DNA from: a virus
Reading direction: 5' to 3' (one strand)
Virus record (IMG/VR): IMGVR_UViG_3300010413_000190
Coordinates: 1-45,865 of that record
Length of the DNA stretch: 45,865 bases
The notes below the pieces were generated by a model. That model was not told the DNA's origin, did not search any database, and saw only the letters and a program-made list of their open reading frames with translations. How positions within the stretch are numbered: position 1 is the first letter of the stretch; every line of letters starts with the position of its first letter. Positions 7,925 through 14,547 of this stretch are shown piece by piece. Position numbers and translations under genes: made by a program.

Positions 7925-8276
7925 TTCCACAGTTCGGTCTTGGCAAGGTACGCGATCTTTTCAACCTGTGATTAAGCTATGCCATTTGGTTTCGCAGACG
8001 AACTATATTGCGAGACCCCCTACCCGACCCAATGCCGTATCGGGAGTCACGCGGGTTAAATTGGGTGCCGGGGATACTCGGATCGGATCCTAATCTCCCC
8101 TCCGTAAGATGCGCCTTGCATCACCACAACTTGGCGTTGTTTCCCTCTCCCCGGCATATCAAAGAATACTTAGCTAAATCCTCTTACCCGATGTGCCTCG
8201 CCTCAACACGGCTTCTCATCGGCTTCGACCATTTAACTCTCAGCTTGGTCGGTCAGGTTTCCCGGCCTGATCCAAA
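7925..8276 (-). ncRNA. Candidate structured RNA element
   Basis: About 350 bases without a credible gene, clearly more GC-rich than its surroundings. Plus-strand pairings: TGCCGGGGA (8064-8072) with TCCCCGGCA about 80 bases on, enclosing hairpins GATGC/GCATC and CAAC/GTTG; ACCCAAT/ATTGGGT; CCGATG/CATCGG; TCAGG/CCTGA. One outer helix (AGTTAAAT with ATTTAGCT) needs a G-U pair and works only as minus-strand RNA. This matches the direction of the surrounding operon. I do not recognise the class. Confidence 0.4.
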
Positions 8277-8939
8277 TACCCTGGGGCATGGGGGCCGGTA
8301 GGACTGTGGTGCTATGGTTTGCGGTTCTCCCTTCAATTTGGGTGCGTCCCGCGTCAATTGTTTATCTAATATATACATATATCCAAACGGAAGATTTCCC
8401 GATGCTATTTTTTTCCAATGCTTGATTACTTCTGGGTTTGCACTATATCCAACAGACCTATAATAGGTTGATACATAGCCACCAAATGGGGACGAAAAAT
8501 CACGAAATAAAATTTCTTTCCGTTTTAATTCTGAATCCGTTTCAAAACGTTTTTTATTTGTGTGTTCTTTAAGTTTTTCTGTTGCTTCATTTCGTAACCA
8601 ATCAAGTGTTGATTGGTCAATAGTTGGCAAAAAATTTGTTTCGTATTGAGGATAGAGGGCGTTTTCATAATTCACAATCTTGAAAGGGCCTTTTATAGAC
8701 CGTGTTCTCCTTAATATGTCGAGATCTGCACAGCCAGCTTGAAAACCTGTTGTACCAAGAGAACCAGCAATATAATTGAATGCGGCTGTTGCAGCCAATG
8801 ACATTGAATAGGCAGATGTACCATAATCGTGTTCCCTATTGACCAGAGATTGAATATATTCTGTGAGTTCTTCAATCGATTTGATCCAAGGTACTTTGTG
8901 TTCCCTCATTTCTTGTTCTGTCTGAGCTTCACATTTCAT
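8253..8939 (-). CDS. Conserved phage protein (HDYGTSAYSMSLAATAAFNY type)
   Basis: A 228-residue soluble protein. The segment REHDYGTSAYSMSLAA, then GTTGFQAGCADLDILRRTR, then a PQYE motif is, from memory, a recurrent phage family of unknown function. A possible internal start is MREHKVPW. The C-terminal 20 or so residues (RPPCPRVFGSGRET) are read from the GC-rich structured element, which suggests the original stop was lost or the element inserted at the 3' end. It starts 2 bp after the previous stop. Confidence 0.65.
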   Translation of the reverse strand: MKCEAQTEQEMREHKVPWIKSIEELTEYIQSLVNREHDYGTSAYSMSLAATAAFNYIAGSLGTTGFQAGCADLDILRRTRSIKGPFKIVNYENALYPQYETNFLPTIDQSTLDWLRNEATEKLKEHTNKKRFETDSELKRKEILFRDFSSPFGGYVSTYYRSVGYSANPEVIKHWKKIASGNLPFGYMYILDKQLTRDAPKLKGEPQTIAPQSYRPPCPRVFGSGRET

Positions 8940-8941
8940 AC

Positions 8942-9076
8942 TTACCCCCTCTGTGTATGGGTGGATCTGTTAATTATTCCCAACCAAATATCCCGACGCC
9001 TATGCGCTGCTTTTAGATCAGGTGCAACACATATAAATATCTGTCCGTCTTTATGGGTATATTCGTATCTTAGCAT
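8942..9076 (-). CDS. Small hypothetical protein
   Basis: A 44-residue frame, MLRYEYTHKDGQIFICVAPD to STHTQRG, ending 2 bp before the next gene. The frame stays open to 9424, but that extension is a translation of the inverted-repeat element and is compositionally odd (rich in R, S, P and C), so I prefer the short form. The ribosome site is weak (AAGAAAAAG). Function unknown. Confidence 0.35.
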   Translation of the reverse strand: MLRYEYTHKDGQIFICVAPDLKAAHRRRDIWLGIINRSTHTQRG

Positions 9077-9120
9077 CTTTTTCTTTAGAAACTTGTGATA
9101 AAAGGGTTTTGAGGTTTCGG

Positions 9121-9400
9121 TGTATGAGACGAAAGCCGGGTCTCTATCCAGGCCCGTTGTGTCAGGCACGCTCCCCCCAAGAGGTCCGGGCTTTCGACTG
9201 TTGCACAAAGCAGAGCAGATGCCCCCGGAGGCATGGGTTACACACATTGCCAGTTTCGCTACTTTCCGTTCGCTACATGGAATTCTCATGGCCGGATCGT
9301 CGTTATGACTACGGCTCAACTCGCTAATAGGTTTCGCGTCCTGGATGCGCGTCCTGTTTTCCAAGGCTTTCGATTTTCGCATCACCGGCTTTCGTCTCAT
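9121..9400 (-). ncRNA. Candidate structured RNA closed by an 18-bp inverted repeat
   Basis: A 280-base, GC-rich element. GTATGAGACGAAAGCCGG at 9121-9138 and its perfect reverse complement at 9383-9400 close it. A third partial copy, CCGGGCTTTCG, lies at about 9187. Internal hairpins include ATGCC/GGCAT, GTC/GAC and CGCG/CGCG. It begins a few bases after the stop of the upstream gene. There is no flanking target duplication and no transposase, so a structured RNA is preferred over a MITE, but a MITE is not excluded. Confidence 0.4.
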
Positions 9401-9413
9401 ACTGTTTTTAGGA

Positions 9414-9716
9414 TTATTCTTCATTCATAAAATCCACGTATTTTTTAGCACAAGCCAAATCTATTTCAGACATAAATCCGAAATTAAATCTACACCATTT
9501 TCCATCAACCATTGTGGTAACGTGAATCTGGCCGCAATCTCTACAAATTGATACTCTATATCGACCGCTTTCAAATTCTGGTTGAACCCATTTATTTTCT
9601 TTATCGTGGAAACCCTTTTTTAATTCTATTGACCATGTCGAAGCAGCGATAAAGCGCATGTGTTCATGTTTACAGGTTGTTGGATCGGTGCATTTTATTT
9701 TTGGGTGGTTAATCAT
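9414..9716 (-). CDS. Zinc-binding hypothetical protein
   Basis: A 100-residue protein with C/H-rich motifs CTDPTTCKHEH and CRDCGQIH, consistent with a zinc ribbon with histidine ligands. The start at 9716 overlaps the upstream gene by 8 bp, so the two are co-translated. Its stop is followed within about 15 bases by the inverted-repeat element. Function unknown. Confidence 0.6.
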   Translation of the reverse strand: MINHPKIKCTDPTTCKHEHMRFIAASTWSIELKKGFHDKENKWVQPEFESGRYRVSICRDCGQIHVTTMVDGKWCRFNFGFMSEIDLACAKKYVDFMNEE

Positions 9717-10080
9717 GGCTCAATGCCTGAGACTTTTCTTGAATCTTACTAAAATCGATTCTCGGTAAAACTGTCAAATAACCCTTTTTAATTAAGGCCC
9801 CGAGTGCCCTTAAAAGCCAATTCTGAGCGTTGCTTTCTATTTGATAATCCGTATAATCTTCATATCTATGGCCCCACTTTTCTTTTTCATGGTCATAATA
9901 TGGAGTCCAGCACCTTTGTTCTCTTTGGACTTTTGTTTTATATATTGTTATCAATTCGTCATGTTGGACGTGCTGACCGTCTTTGAGTTTTTTACAAATT
10001 AATATCAGAAGAGCACGCTGACCGTCATTAACACCTTTCAGCTTTGATCCATTAAATATATTTTCTGGTAAGTTTTCCAT
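9709..10080 (-). CDS. First gene of the leftward operon; small wHTH-like protein
   Basis: A 123-residue protein, taking MENLPENIFNGSK at 10080 as the start. A frame to 10143 would cover the promoter and operator and is rejected. The core GQRALLILICKKLKDG and the end LGALIKKGYLTVLPRI suggest a winged-helix fold. The promoter -10 lies about 10 bases upstream of the ATG, so the mRNA is almost leaderless. Possible early regulator; no family recognised. Confidence 0.55.
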   Translation of the reverse strand: MENLPENIFNGSKLKGVNDGQRALLILICKKLKDGQHVQHDELITIYKTKVQREQRCWTPYYDHEKEKWGHRYEDYTDYQIESNAQNWLLRALGALIKKGYLTVLPRIDFSKIQEKSQALSHD

Positions 10081-10083
10081 GAT

Positions 10084-10119
10084 GTCTAAGATTATTTCAC
10101 AGAAAATCGACCGTGTCAA
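10084..10119 (-). promoter_or_regulatory. Leftward early promoter
   Basis: On the minus strand TTGACA (10119-10114), a 17-bp spacer and AATAAT (10096-10091). Predicted transcription start is about 10084, only about four bases before the ATG at 10080. Confidence 0.65.
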
Positions 10120-10136
10120 GCATAATTTACTTGACA
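10114..10136. promoter_or_regulatory. Operator palindrome spanning both -35 boxes
   Basis: TGTCAAG, a 9-base spacer and CTTGACA form a perfect 7-bp inverted repeat. Each arm contains the -35 hexamer of one of the two divergent promoters, so one bound dimer would block both. The adjacent HTH protein is the natural candidate ligand. Confidence 0.6.
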
Positions 10137-10160
10137 AGCCCATTTATTTTTTGATACAAT
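10131..10160 (+). promoter_or_regulatory. Rightward promoter for the repressor gene
   Basis: TTGACA (10131-10136), an 18-bp spacer and TACAAT (10155-10160). Start is expected near 10167, next to the ATG at 10169, so the repressor mRNA would be leaderless or nearly so, as for lambda cI from PRM. Confidence 0.7.
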
Positions 10161-10168
10161 CTTTAACC

Positions 10169-10369
10169 ATGGAAAATCATCTTAAACATTATATCAAATC
10201 AACAGGAATCACAAAGGCTGCCCTTGCTGAAAAGATCGGCATATCACGGCAGGGACTTTATTTAATTTTGGAAAAGAACAGAATGAGTCCAGAAGTAGCC
10301 ATACTTATTGAGAATGCAGTTGGGATTCCGAAGGAAAAGTTAAGGCCAGACCTATGGCAGAAACCATAA
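10169..10369 (+). CDS. Cro/YdaS-like HTH repressor
   Basis: A 66-residue DNA-binding protein. The helix-turn-helix is AALAEKIGISRQGLYLIL, and the end IPKEKLRPDLW is characteristic of the YdaS/Cro family. It lies between divergent operons next to a palindromic operator, so it probably sets the early transcription switch. I chose ATG 10169, not the longer frame, because the promoter occupies the upstream part. Confidence 0.75.
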   Translation: MENHLKHYIKSTGITKAALAEKIGISRQGLYLILEKNRMSPEVAILIENAVGIPKEKLRPDLWQKP

Positions 10370-10423
10370 ATAAAGCCTGCGGGAAGCTAGCCACCAGACG
10401 GCCTAATGCGTGGGAATCTGAAA

Positions 10424-10633
10424 ATGCATGAAAAAGCTGAAATATTTGATATGGGGCCTGTTGATGATTTTGGCTTAAAGGTTGGTTCTCCTGAATGGGA
10501 AGAACATTATGATAAGCCATACCACATACAGTTTGATGGAGTATGGTGCAAAAGACCATTTTTAAGGCGTTGTGATGCATCAAGATATGCAAAAAAAAGA
10601 GCTAAAACCATTGAGCATTGGTACGCTATTTAA
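10424..10633 (+). CDS. Small hypothetical protein
   Basis: A 69-residue protein from the ATG at 10424 (MHEKAEIFDMGPVDDFG), or 75 from 10406. It is acidic at the N-terminus and basic at the C-terminus (RRCDASRYAKKRAKTIEHWY). The ribosome site is weak for either start. First gene after the repressor; function unknown. Confidence 0.5.
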   Translation: MHEKAEIFDMGPVDDFGLKVGSPEWEEHYDKPYHIQFDGVWCKRPFLRRCDASRYAKKRAKTIEHWYAI

Positions 10634-10769
10634 TGGTTCTGGCAGGGTGGATGACACCGACACAAAAAGGATTAAAACGCACCCGCAGAAAGTAACCCCT
10701 AAGTGCTGTGGAATACCGAAATATCCGTGGCAAATATGCTGTTGGGGAAAGAATAAAGGATATAAATAA
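10572..10769 (+). CDS. Possible small cysteine-rich protein
   Basis: A 65-residue frame from GTG 10572 that overlaps the previous gene by 61 bp. The 3' half (TPKCCGIPKYPWQICCWG) has two CC pairs. It stops directly before the next ATG. A competing 20-residue frame starts at 10633 (TAATG overlap). Either may be the real product. Confidence 0.35.
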   Translation: MMHQDMQKKELKPLSIGTLFNGSGRVDDTDTKRIKTHPQKVTPKCCGIPKYPWQICCWGKNKGYK

Positions 10770-10958
10770 ATGGATGATAAGATCGAAAAGATAGACTTTG
10801 CAATATCTGAAGCGCAAAGATTTATTTTAAGGGCCAAACAATGGCGACAACGATTAAACGCTGATTCGTATGCAAAATATGGCTCAAAAGAGGGAGGAGC
10901 TGCAAAGAGATCAAGTCTTGATCTTACTCGCGCATTATCAGAATTGAGGAAATCGTGA
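10770..10958 (+). CDS. Small helical basic protein
   Basis: A 62-residue protein, MDDKIEKIDFAISEAQRF then AKQWRQRLNADSYAKYG, predicted largely helical and basic. AAAGGAT lies upstream of the ATG. Function unknown. Confidence 0.5.
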   Translation: MDDKIEKIDFAISEAQRFILRAKQWRQRLNADSYAKYGSKEGGAAKRSSLDLTRALSELRKS

Positions 10959-10970
10959 AACAATATATTA

Positions 10971-11022
10971 ATCTAACTACCGCTATACCAGACCATTCGG
11001 GCTGGTGAGCTATTTGTTGGGG
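10971..11022 (+). repeat. Weak attC-like palindrome on the rightward side
   Basis: ATCTAAC (fits RYYYAAC) and GTTGGGG (one off GTTRRRY) flank arms CCAG/CTGG with outer weak pairing. It lies between two small genes, but the cassette test (leading core complementing trailing core) fails here. Confidence 0.25.
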
Positions 11023-11028
11023 TGCTTT

Positions 11029-11274
11029 ATGGATATACCAACAAAAGAAAAAATTTACAGGGTTTTACGAGATTATCAAGATGGTAAGCTGAATGACGGT
11101 TGTGTGAGTAACGGGTGTTTGGACATTCCGTTATCAAATGTTTTTAATAGAATTGTATCTATAGTAGAAGACGCACCCCAACCCATCATTCAAGATGGAC
11201 GGGCTGAATGTACCGAGTGTGAAGTAATTGGTTTTACCATTCACCATAAACCGGGGTGTAAGCATTATGAATAA
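11029..11274 (+). CDS. Small protein with C-terminal Cys/His cluster
   Basis: An 81-residue protein from the ATG at 11029 (MDIPTKEKIYRVLRDY). A GTG at 11005 would lie inside the palindrome. The C-terminal CTECEVIGFTIHHKPGCKH can bind zinc. GTTGGGGTGC serves as spacer and ribosome site. Just past its stop is a 7-bp hairpin AATGCCG/CGGCATT. Function unknown. Confidence 0.5.
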   Translation: MDIPTKEKIYRVLRDYQDGKLNDGCVSNGCLDIPLSNVFNRIVSIVEDAPQPIIQDGRAECTECEVIGFTIHHKPGCKHYE

Positions 11275-11340
11275 TGCCGACCACGGCATTCATGGTATGC
11301 AAAGAGTCGCACCCCTGATGCCGAACGTTAAATTAAAACC

Positions 11341-11634
11341 ATGAACCAAATAGACTGGGCCGGATATCCGAAAATAAAACCGATTAGATCTCCACGGTAT
11401 CTTAAATTCATCCGTTCTCATTCCTGTATTGAATGCGGATCCACAAACAATATCCAGGCATCACACCAAAATATTTACGAAGGTGTAATGGGTTCAAAGG
11501 TTTCTGATTTTCAGTCTTTACCGAGATGTTATCAATGCCATAGGGAAAATGACCAGATGGATGATAAGCTGTTTGCGGCTATTTCGATAATCAAATTTAT
11601 CAATAAATTCTTTTCATTAGGTTATAATATTTAA
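11341..11634 (+). CDS. HNH-like nuclease, YbcO/DUF968 type
   Basis: A 97-residue protein. RSHSCIECGSTNNIQASHQN, then LPRCYQCHRENDQ gives paired CxxC/CxxCH zinc ligands and the central histidine of a small HNH fold, in the layout of phage YbcO/NinG-like nucleases, which act on recombination intermediates. Its position before the replication genes fits. The motif is clear; the exact family is inferred. Confidence 0.65.
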   Translation: MNQIDWAGYPKIKPIRSPRYLKFIRSHSCIECGSTNNIQASHQNIYEGVMGSKVSDFQSLPRCYQCHRENDQMDDKLFAAISIIKFINKFFSLGYNI

Positions 11635-11646
11635 AGGAGTTGATAT

Positions 11647-12042
11647 ATGAAAAACGCGATGATTAAAAACAACATAACACTGAGGGAATTATGGAAATTG
11701 ACAGGCATTGAACCGAGTCGATTATCTGATATAAAGTTCGGTAGGGCCGTCCCGAATGCTTTAGAGCGATTAAAGATAAACGACTATCTTGGCAATGAGT
11801 GGGAATATGAAAAAGACCCAAACAGGGCCGATCAAAAGAAGTTTGAAGAAGAAACGCACTTAAAAACAATTTTAGATGTAATGGGTAAAATTAAGAAACA
11901 GCACGGAAAAACAAACGCAAAAGGAACATTTAAACCGTGTCCAGCTTGCGGAGAAGGGGTTTTGTCTTATGTGGTTCACGGCTATAATGGTCATGTGTGG
12001 ATGAAATGTTCAACCGAGAAATGTATATCGGTTATGGAATAA
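11647..12042 (+). CDS. HTH plus zinc-ribbon regulator
   Basis: A 131-residue two-part protein. The N-terminus ITLRELWKLTGIEPSRLSDI has the form of an XRE-type helix-turn-helix, and the C-terminus has CPACGEGVLSY and CSTEKC as a zinc ribbon. This is a plausible transcription factor for the rightward genes and lies directly before a strong promoter. GGAGTTGATAT precedes the ATG. The fusion is unusual; its role is inferred. Confidence 0.6.
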   Translation: MKNAMIKNNITLRELWKLTGIEPSRLSDIKFGRAVPNALERLKINDYLGNEWEYEKDPNRADQKKFEEETHLKTILDVMGKIKKQHGKTNAKGTFKPCPACGEGVLSYVVHGYNGHVWMKCSTEKCISVME

Positions 12043-12074
12043 TTAATATAAACCCATTAAATACGAATAAAGCC

Positions 12075-12103
12075 TTGACAACCAAACCCTAAAGACCTAT
12101 AAG
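12075..12103 (+). promoter_or_regulatory. Rightward sigma70 promoter
   Basis: TTGACA (12075-12080), a 17-bp spacer and TATAAG (12098-12103). The upstream AAGCCTTGACA is shared with the promoter at 16039. Start about 12110. Confidence 0.65.
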
Positions 12104-12108
12104 GAGAT

Positions 12109-12261
12109 ATGAACATAATGGCCGTGGCAAGCCTAAAGACAGAAAACCAAAAAACCCTTTTTAAGCTGGCTTTGCCGGTTCCTACGATCTGTCGGGAATT
12201 GCCACAGCCGGGGAGTCAGCTTAAAAAGGGTTTTTTATTTGGTGAATCATGGGACATATAA
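12109..12261 (+). CDS. Possible 50-residue peptide overlapping the hairpin
   Basis: AAGGAG is followed by in-frame ATGs at 12109 and 12118; the frame ends TAA 12261. The peptide (LFKLALPVPTICRELPQPGS) is readable but partly encoded by the 17-bp inverted repeat. It may be a leader peptide, or fortuitous if the transcript is a small RNA. Confidence 0.3.
   Translation: MNIMAVASLKTENQKTLFKLALPVPTICRELPQPGSQLKKGFLFGESWDI
12152..12240 (+). terminator. Long-stem terminator with branched loop
   Basis: AAACCCTTTTTAAGCTG (12152-12168) and its perfect complement (12217-12233) form a 17-bp stem followed by a T-run. The loop holds further short hairpins (GGC/GCC, TTCC/GGAA). With the promoter at 12075 it would give a terminated transcript of about 130 bases. 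Confidence 0.6.
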
Positions 12262-12428
12262 GAGACTTATACGGAGACCAAGGCCAACAGTTTATATGTG
12301 GTTTCATTGCAGCTATGCAAATATATCTTGATGAATTATTGTTTCGGGAGGATCTTCACGAAGAAATTAAAAACGCTATCTCAGAACTTGGTGACGATCC
12401 AGAACTTTATAAAGATGAGATATTATAA
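12249..12428 (+). CDS. Small acidic protein
   Basis: A 59-residue protein, MGHIRDLYGDQGQQF, then a helical acidic C-terminus (FREDLHEEIKNAISELGDD). It begins just after the terminator and ends 2 bp before the initiator gene, with which it probably shares translation. Function unknown. Confidence 0.5.
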   Translation: MGHIRDLYGDQGQQFICGFIAAMQIYLDELLFREDLHEEIKNAISELGDDPELYKDEIL

Positions 12429-12430
12429 CC

Positions 12431-13105
12431 GTGCATCGGGGTTATACGAAAAGATGGCGTAAACGATGGGATAAGAAACTTCACAAAGATAGGCTTCTTT
12501 GGGTTATGATGGATTATTTGATAGATCACGCATCTTTTGAGGATAAGGAAGAATACATTCCGAACTATGGAATTTTGAAATTAAAGCGTGGTCAGTATCC
12601 ATTTGGTAGAAAGGCTTTCGCAAAAAAGATCTTTGCGAGCGAGCAGGAAATAAGAACTCGAATAAACGTACTTAGAAAAACAGGATTTCTAACCACTGAA
12701 TCAACCAATAAAATAACCATAATAACTATTTGTAATTACGACATATACAATCCATTAACCGAATCAAATCAACCACCAAAAAAACCAAAGGTTAACCAGC
12801 AGTTAACCAACAGTCAACCACAGACTAATAAATTAAAAGAATTAAAAGAATTAAAAGAAATATATAAGTGGCTTGATATTGATCTTTGGAAAGACTTTAG
12901 GATTCATAGGCAAAAAATTAGAGTTCCATTATCACCGAGAGCAGAAAGCACCATATTGAACAAATTGGAACCATTTTCTGGAAACGGTAAAAACCCAAAT
13001 AAATATATCGAAGAAGCCATTGAAAAAGGGTGGAGGAGCGTTTTTCCAAAAGAAGAACATGAAGAACAATCATCTTTTAGGCCGTTTAAGGAGACGGTGT
13101 ATTAA
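12431..13105 (+). CDS. Replication initiator (replisome organiser-like)
   Basis: A 224-residue protein with a GTG start. The N-terminal winged helix (LKRGQYPFGRKAFAKKIFAS, then EIRTRINVLRKTGFLTTEST) matches the phage replisome organiser/DnaD-type fold, a polar linker with L-K-E repeats follows, then a C-terminal domain (WKDFRIHRQKIRVPLSP, then EEAIEKGWRSVFP). Such proteins bind iterons at the origin and load the host helicase. Direct repeats inside the gene support this. No DNA polymerase is encoded, so host replication machinery is implied. Confidence 0.65.
   Translation: MHRGYTKRWRKRWDKKLHKDRLLWVMMDYLIDHASFEDKEEYIPNYGILKLKRGQYPFGRKAFAKKIFASEQEIRTRINVLRKTGFLTTESTNKITIITICNYDIYNPLTESNQPPKKPKVNQQLTNSQPQTNKLKELKELKEIYKWLDIDLWKDFRIHRQKIRVPLSPRAESTILNKLEPFSGNGKNPNKYIEEAIEKGWRSVFPKEEHEEQSSFRPFKETVY
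12791..12857 (+). other. Candidate replication origin inside the initiator gene
   Basis: Three tandem 11-mers (GTTAACCAGCA, GTTAACCAACA, GTCAACCACAG; 12791-12823) are followed by three tandem AATTAAAAG 9-mers (12831-12857) and an AT-rich stretch. Iterons beside an AT-rich tract inside the initiator gene resemble the lambda O-gene origin. Confidence 0.45.
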
Positions 13106-13119
13106 GGGGGTATGAAAAA

Positions 13120-13356
13120 ATGGGATGGTCAGGACATGAATTGCCAACAAAGGGATGGTATCTTTATACAAGAGGCGGGTCACATGGTGTGTATATCCAA
13201 AAAAGAAGCGAAAAAGGAGAATTATTATCTGAAGAAGTTGAAATAACTTCCGAAATGATCAGAATGTTAGTTGCTGAAGATGTCAGATCTTATCAAATAT
13301 CAAAATATGAAAGCATAGAAGATAATGAGATATTGGGTTTACCAATAGAAGAATAA
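13120..13356 (+). CDS. Hypothetical protein
   Basis: A 78-residue protein, MGWSGHELPTKGWYLYTRGG, then acidic EEVEITSEMIRMLVAEDV. AAGGGGG lies upstream. The beta-rich N-terminus is followed by a helical acidic C-terminus. No family recognised. Confidence 0.5.
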   Translation: MGWSGHELPTKGWYLYTRGGSHGVYIQKRSEKGELLSEEVEITSEMIRMLVAEDVRSYQISKYESIEDNEILGLPIEE

Positions 13357-13361
13357 TTGTA

Positions 13362-13691
13362 ATGAAACTTGGAACCGAACAAGCTTGGATAAAAAGAGCC
13401 AAAAGAATGCAATGGCAGACGTGCCTTGAATGCCAGAGGGGATATAACCAAAGAGTTGTCCACTGTCACAGATGCGGGAATCATTTCAGGGCATACTTTA
13501 ATCGATGTAATGTATGCGGTACTTATAAGTCTGATGAATCGACATATTCTGTACCGGACCAGAGGACCACGGGGCTTATAGATTGCCTATATGGTTTCAA
13601 GATCCATCCGAAAGAATGCGGGTACTTTGTGACAAGGAAAAACAGTTTGTGTCATAAATGCCCTAATAAGCCAGAGGCAATCCCATTTTAG
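13362..13691 (+). CDS. Multi-zinc-finger protein
   Basis: A 109-residue basic protein with at least three metal pairs: CLECQRG, CHRCGNHF, CNVCGTY, plus CHKCPN near the C-terminus. Probably two or more zinc ribbons binding nucleic acid. The start follows the previous stop by 5 bases. No family recognised. Confidence 0.6.
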   Translation: MKLGTEQAWIKRAKRMQWQTCLECQRGYNQRVVHCHRCGNHFRAYFNRCNVCGTYKSDESTYSVPDQRTTGLIDCLYGFKIHPKECGYFVTRKNSLCHKCPNKPEAIPF

Positions 13692-13715
13692 CCAATGCAA
13701 CCGAAAGGATGATGT

Positions 13716-13895
13716 ATGAAAACAAAAGTCACGTTTGAGATTAAAAAACCAGACGGCGTAAGTGATAAAGATTTTCAAGATTGGTTAAATTATGAAATGG
13801 GTATTGCACCCATGCGAAGTAAAAATCAAATGCTATATTCAGATTTGAGAAGTCACGCAAAAAACGTACAAATAGAAATAATTACACATGAATAA
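13716..13895 (+). CDS. Small hypothetical protein
   Basis: A 59-residue protein, MKTKVTFEIKKPDGVSDKDF to VQIEIITHE. Good ribosome site (AAAGGATGATGT). Overlaps the next gene by 8 bp. Function unknown. Confidence 0.55.
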   Translation: MKTKVTFEIKKPDGVSDKDFQDWLNYEMGIAPMRSKNQMLYSDLRSHAKNVQIEIITHE

Positions 13896-14316
13896 CGACC
13901 AATACCTATTCAACTGTGGCCACATATTAGACGCTGAGGATGTTGATCGGTCTTTTGGAAAGGTTAGGGTATGTTCCGTATGTGGAGACTCTCTTAAATT
14001 CAAAATTAGGACATGCTCAAAGTGTTCAGACGAATTTTTAACCAACAAAAACAATAATTGCAAGAAACCATTCTGTGATAACTGTAAAGAACGGGCCGAG
14101 AGAGAGCGGAGAAGGCGCTCAATCGACGCAAAAAGAAAACGAAGGATAAGAGGGTATTCAAGAGAAACGCATAAAAAACGAAATAGACCCACTTCAGAAG
14201 GTAGAAAGCCATCTCAAGAAGAATTAGACCAAAGGTTTATGAAAAAATATTTTCCAAGGATAGAAATCCCGATAATGGCGCGAGACTATCCAGAATTGTA
14301 TAGGGTGACACAATGA
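13888..14316 (+). CDS. Zinc-finger protein with strongly basic tail
   Basis: A 142-residue protein. N-terminal metal cluster CGHILD, CSVCGD, CSKCSDEF and CKKPFCDNC, then a run of arginines and lysines (ERERRRRSIDAKRKRRIRGY). Architecture of a DNA/RNA-binding protein. Start overlaps the preceding gene. An eight-residue frame (MKTYYRNS) overlaps its stop at 14313-14339 and may only be a coupling leader. Confidence 0.6.
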   Translation: MNNDQYLFNCGHILDAEDVDRSFGKVRVCSVCGDSLKFKIRTCSKCSDEFLTNKNNNCKKPFCDNCKERAERERRRRSIDAKRKRRIRGYSRETHKKRNRPTSEGRKPSQEELDQRFMKKYFPRIEIPIMARDYPELYRVTQ

Positions 14317-14353
14317 AAACCTATTACCGAAACTCTTAAAATGGGGCATAAAA

Positions 14354-14536
14354 ATGAATGAGCATACCATATCATATCTTGTTGAAAAGGTTCGGAGACA
14401 GTTCAGATCGTTTGGCGGTGGCGATCATGGTTTTAACAACCCCATCGCTGCTGCACTACAAAATAGCAAGCCTCAGTTTGCTGCGGGCGTGGACATCGAA
14501 GATGTGGTTCGCTTTATTTTAAAAGAGATTGCTTGA
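14354..14536 (+). CDS. Small hypothetical protein
   Basis: A 60-residue protein, MNEHTISYLVEKVRRQFRS, a GGGDHGF loop and a C-terminal helix (IEDVVRFILKEIA). Typical of small phage accessory proteins. Function unknown. Confidence 0.5.
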   Translation: MNEHTISYLVEKVRRQFRSFGGGDHGFNNPIAAALQNSKPQFAAGVDIEDVVRFILKEIA

Positions 14537-14547
14537 ACCCTTAAAAG

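Noticed and set aside
7873-7975. Protein-like minus-strand text (QVEKIAYLAKTELWKRLIQK)
   Set aside because: It looks like the C-terminus of a gene but has no start and crosses the attC-like site; perhaps a decayed remnant.
8008-8301. Plus-strand open frame across the structured element
   Set aside because: It is a by-product of GC-rich paired sequence, with no ribosome site and no protein-like pattern.
9121-9400. Insertion sequence or MITE with 18-bp terminal repeats
   Set aside because: No transposase, no target-site duplication at the edges, and internal hairpins fit a structured RNA better; not fully excluded.
10959-11340. Integron-type cassettes on the plus strand
   Set aside because: attC-like cores occur (ATCTAAC, GTTAAAT), but leading and trailing cores of the same unit do not complement each other.
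12831-12857. Three AATTAAAAG copies as a purely coding repeat
   Set aside because: They encode L-K-E repeats, so they may be protein low complexity; retained as part of the origin only because iterons lie next to them.
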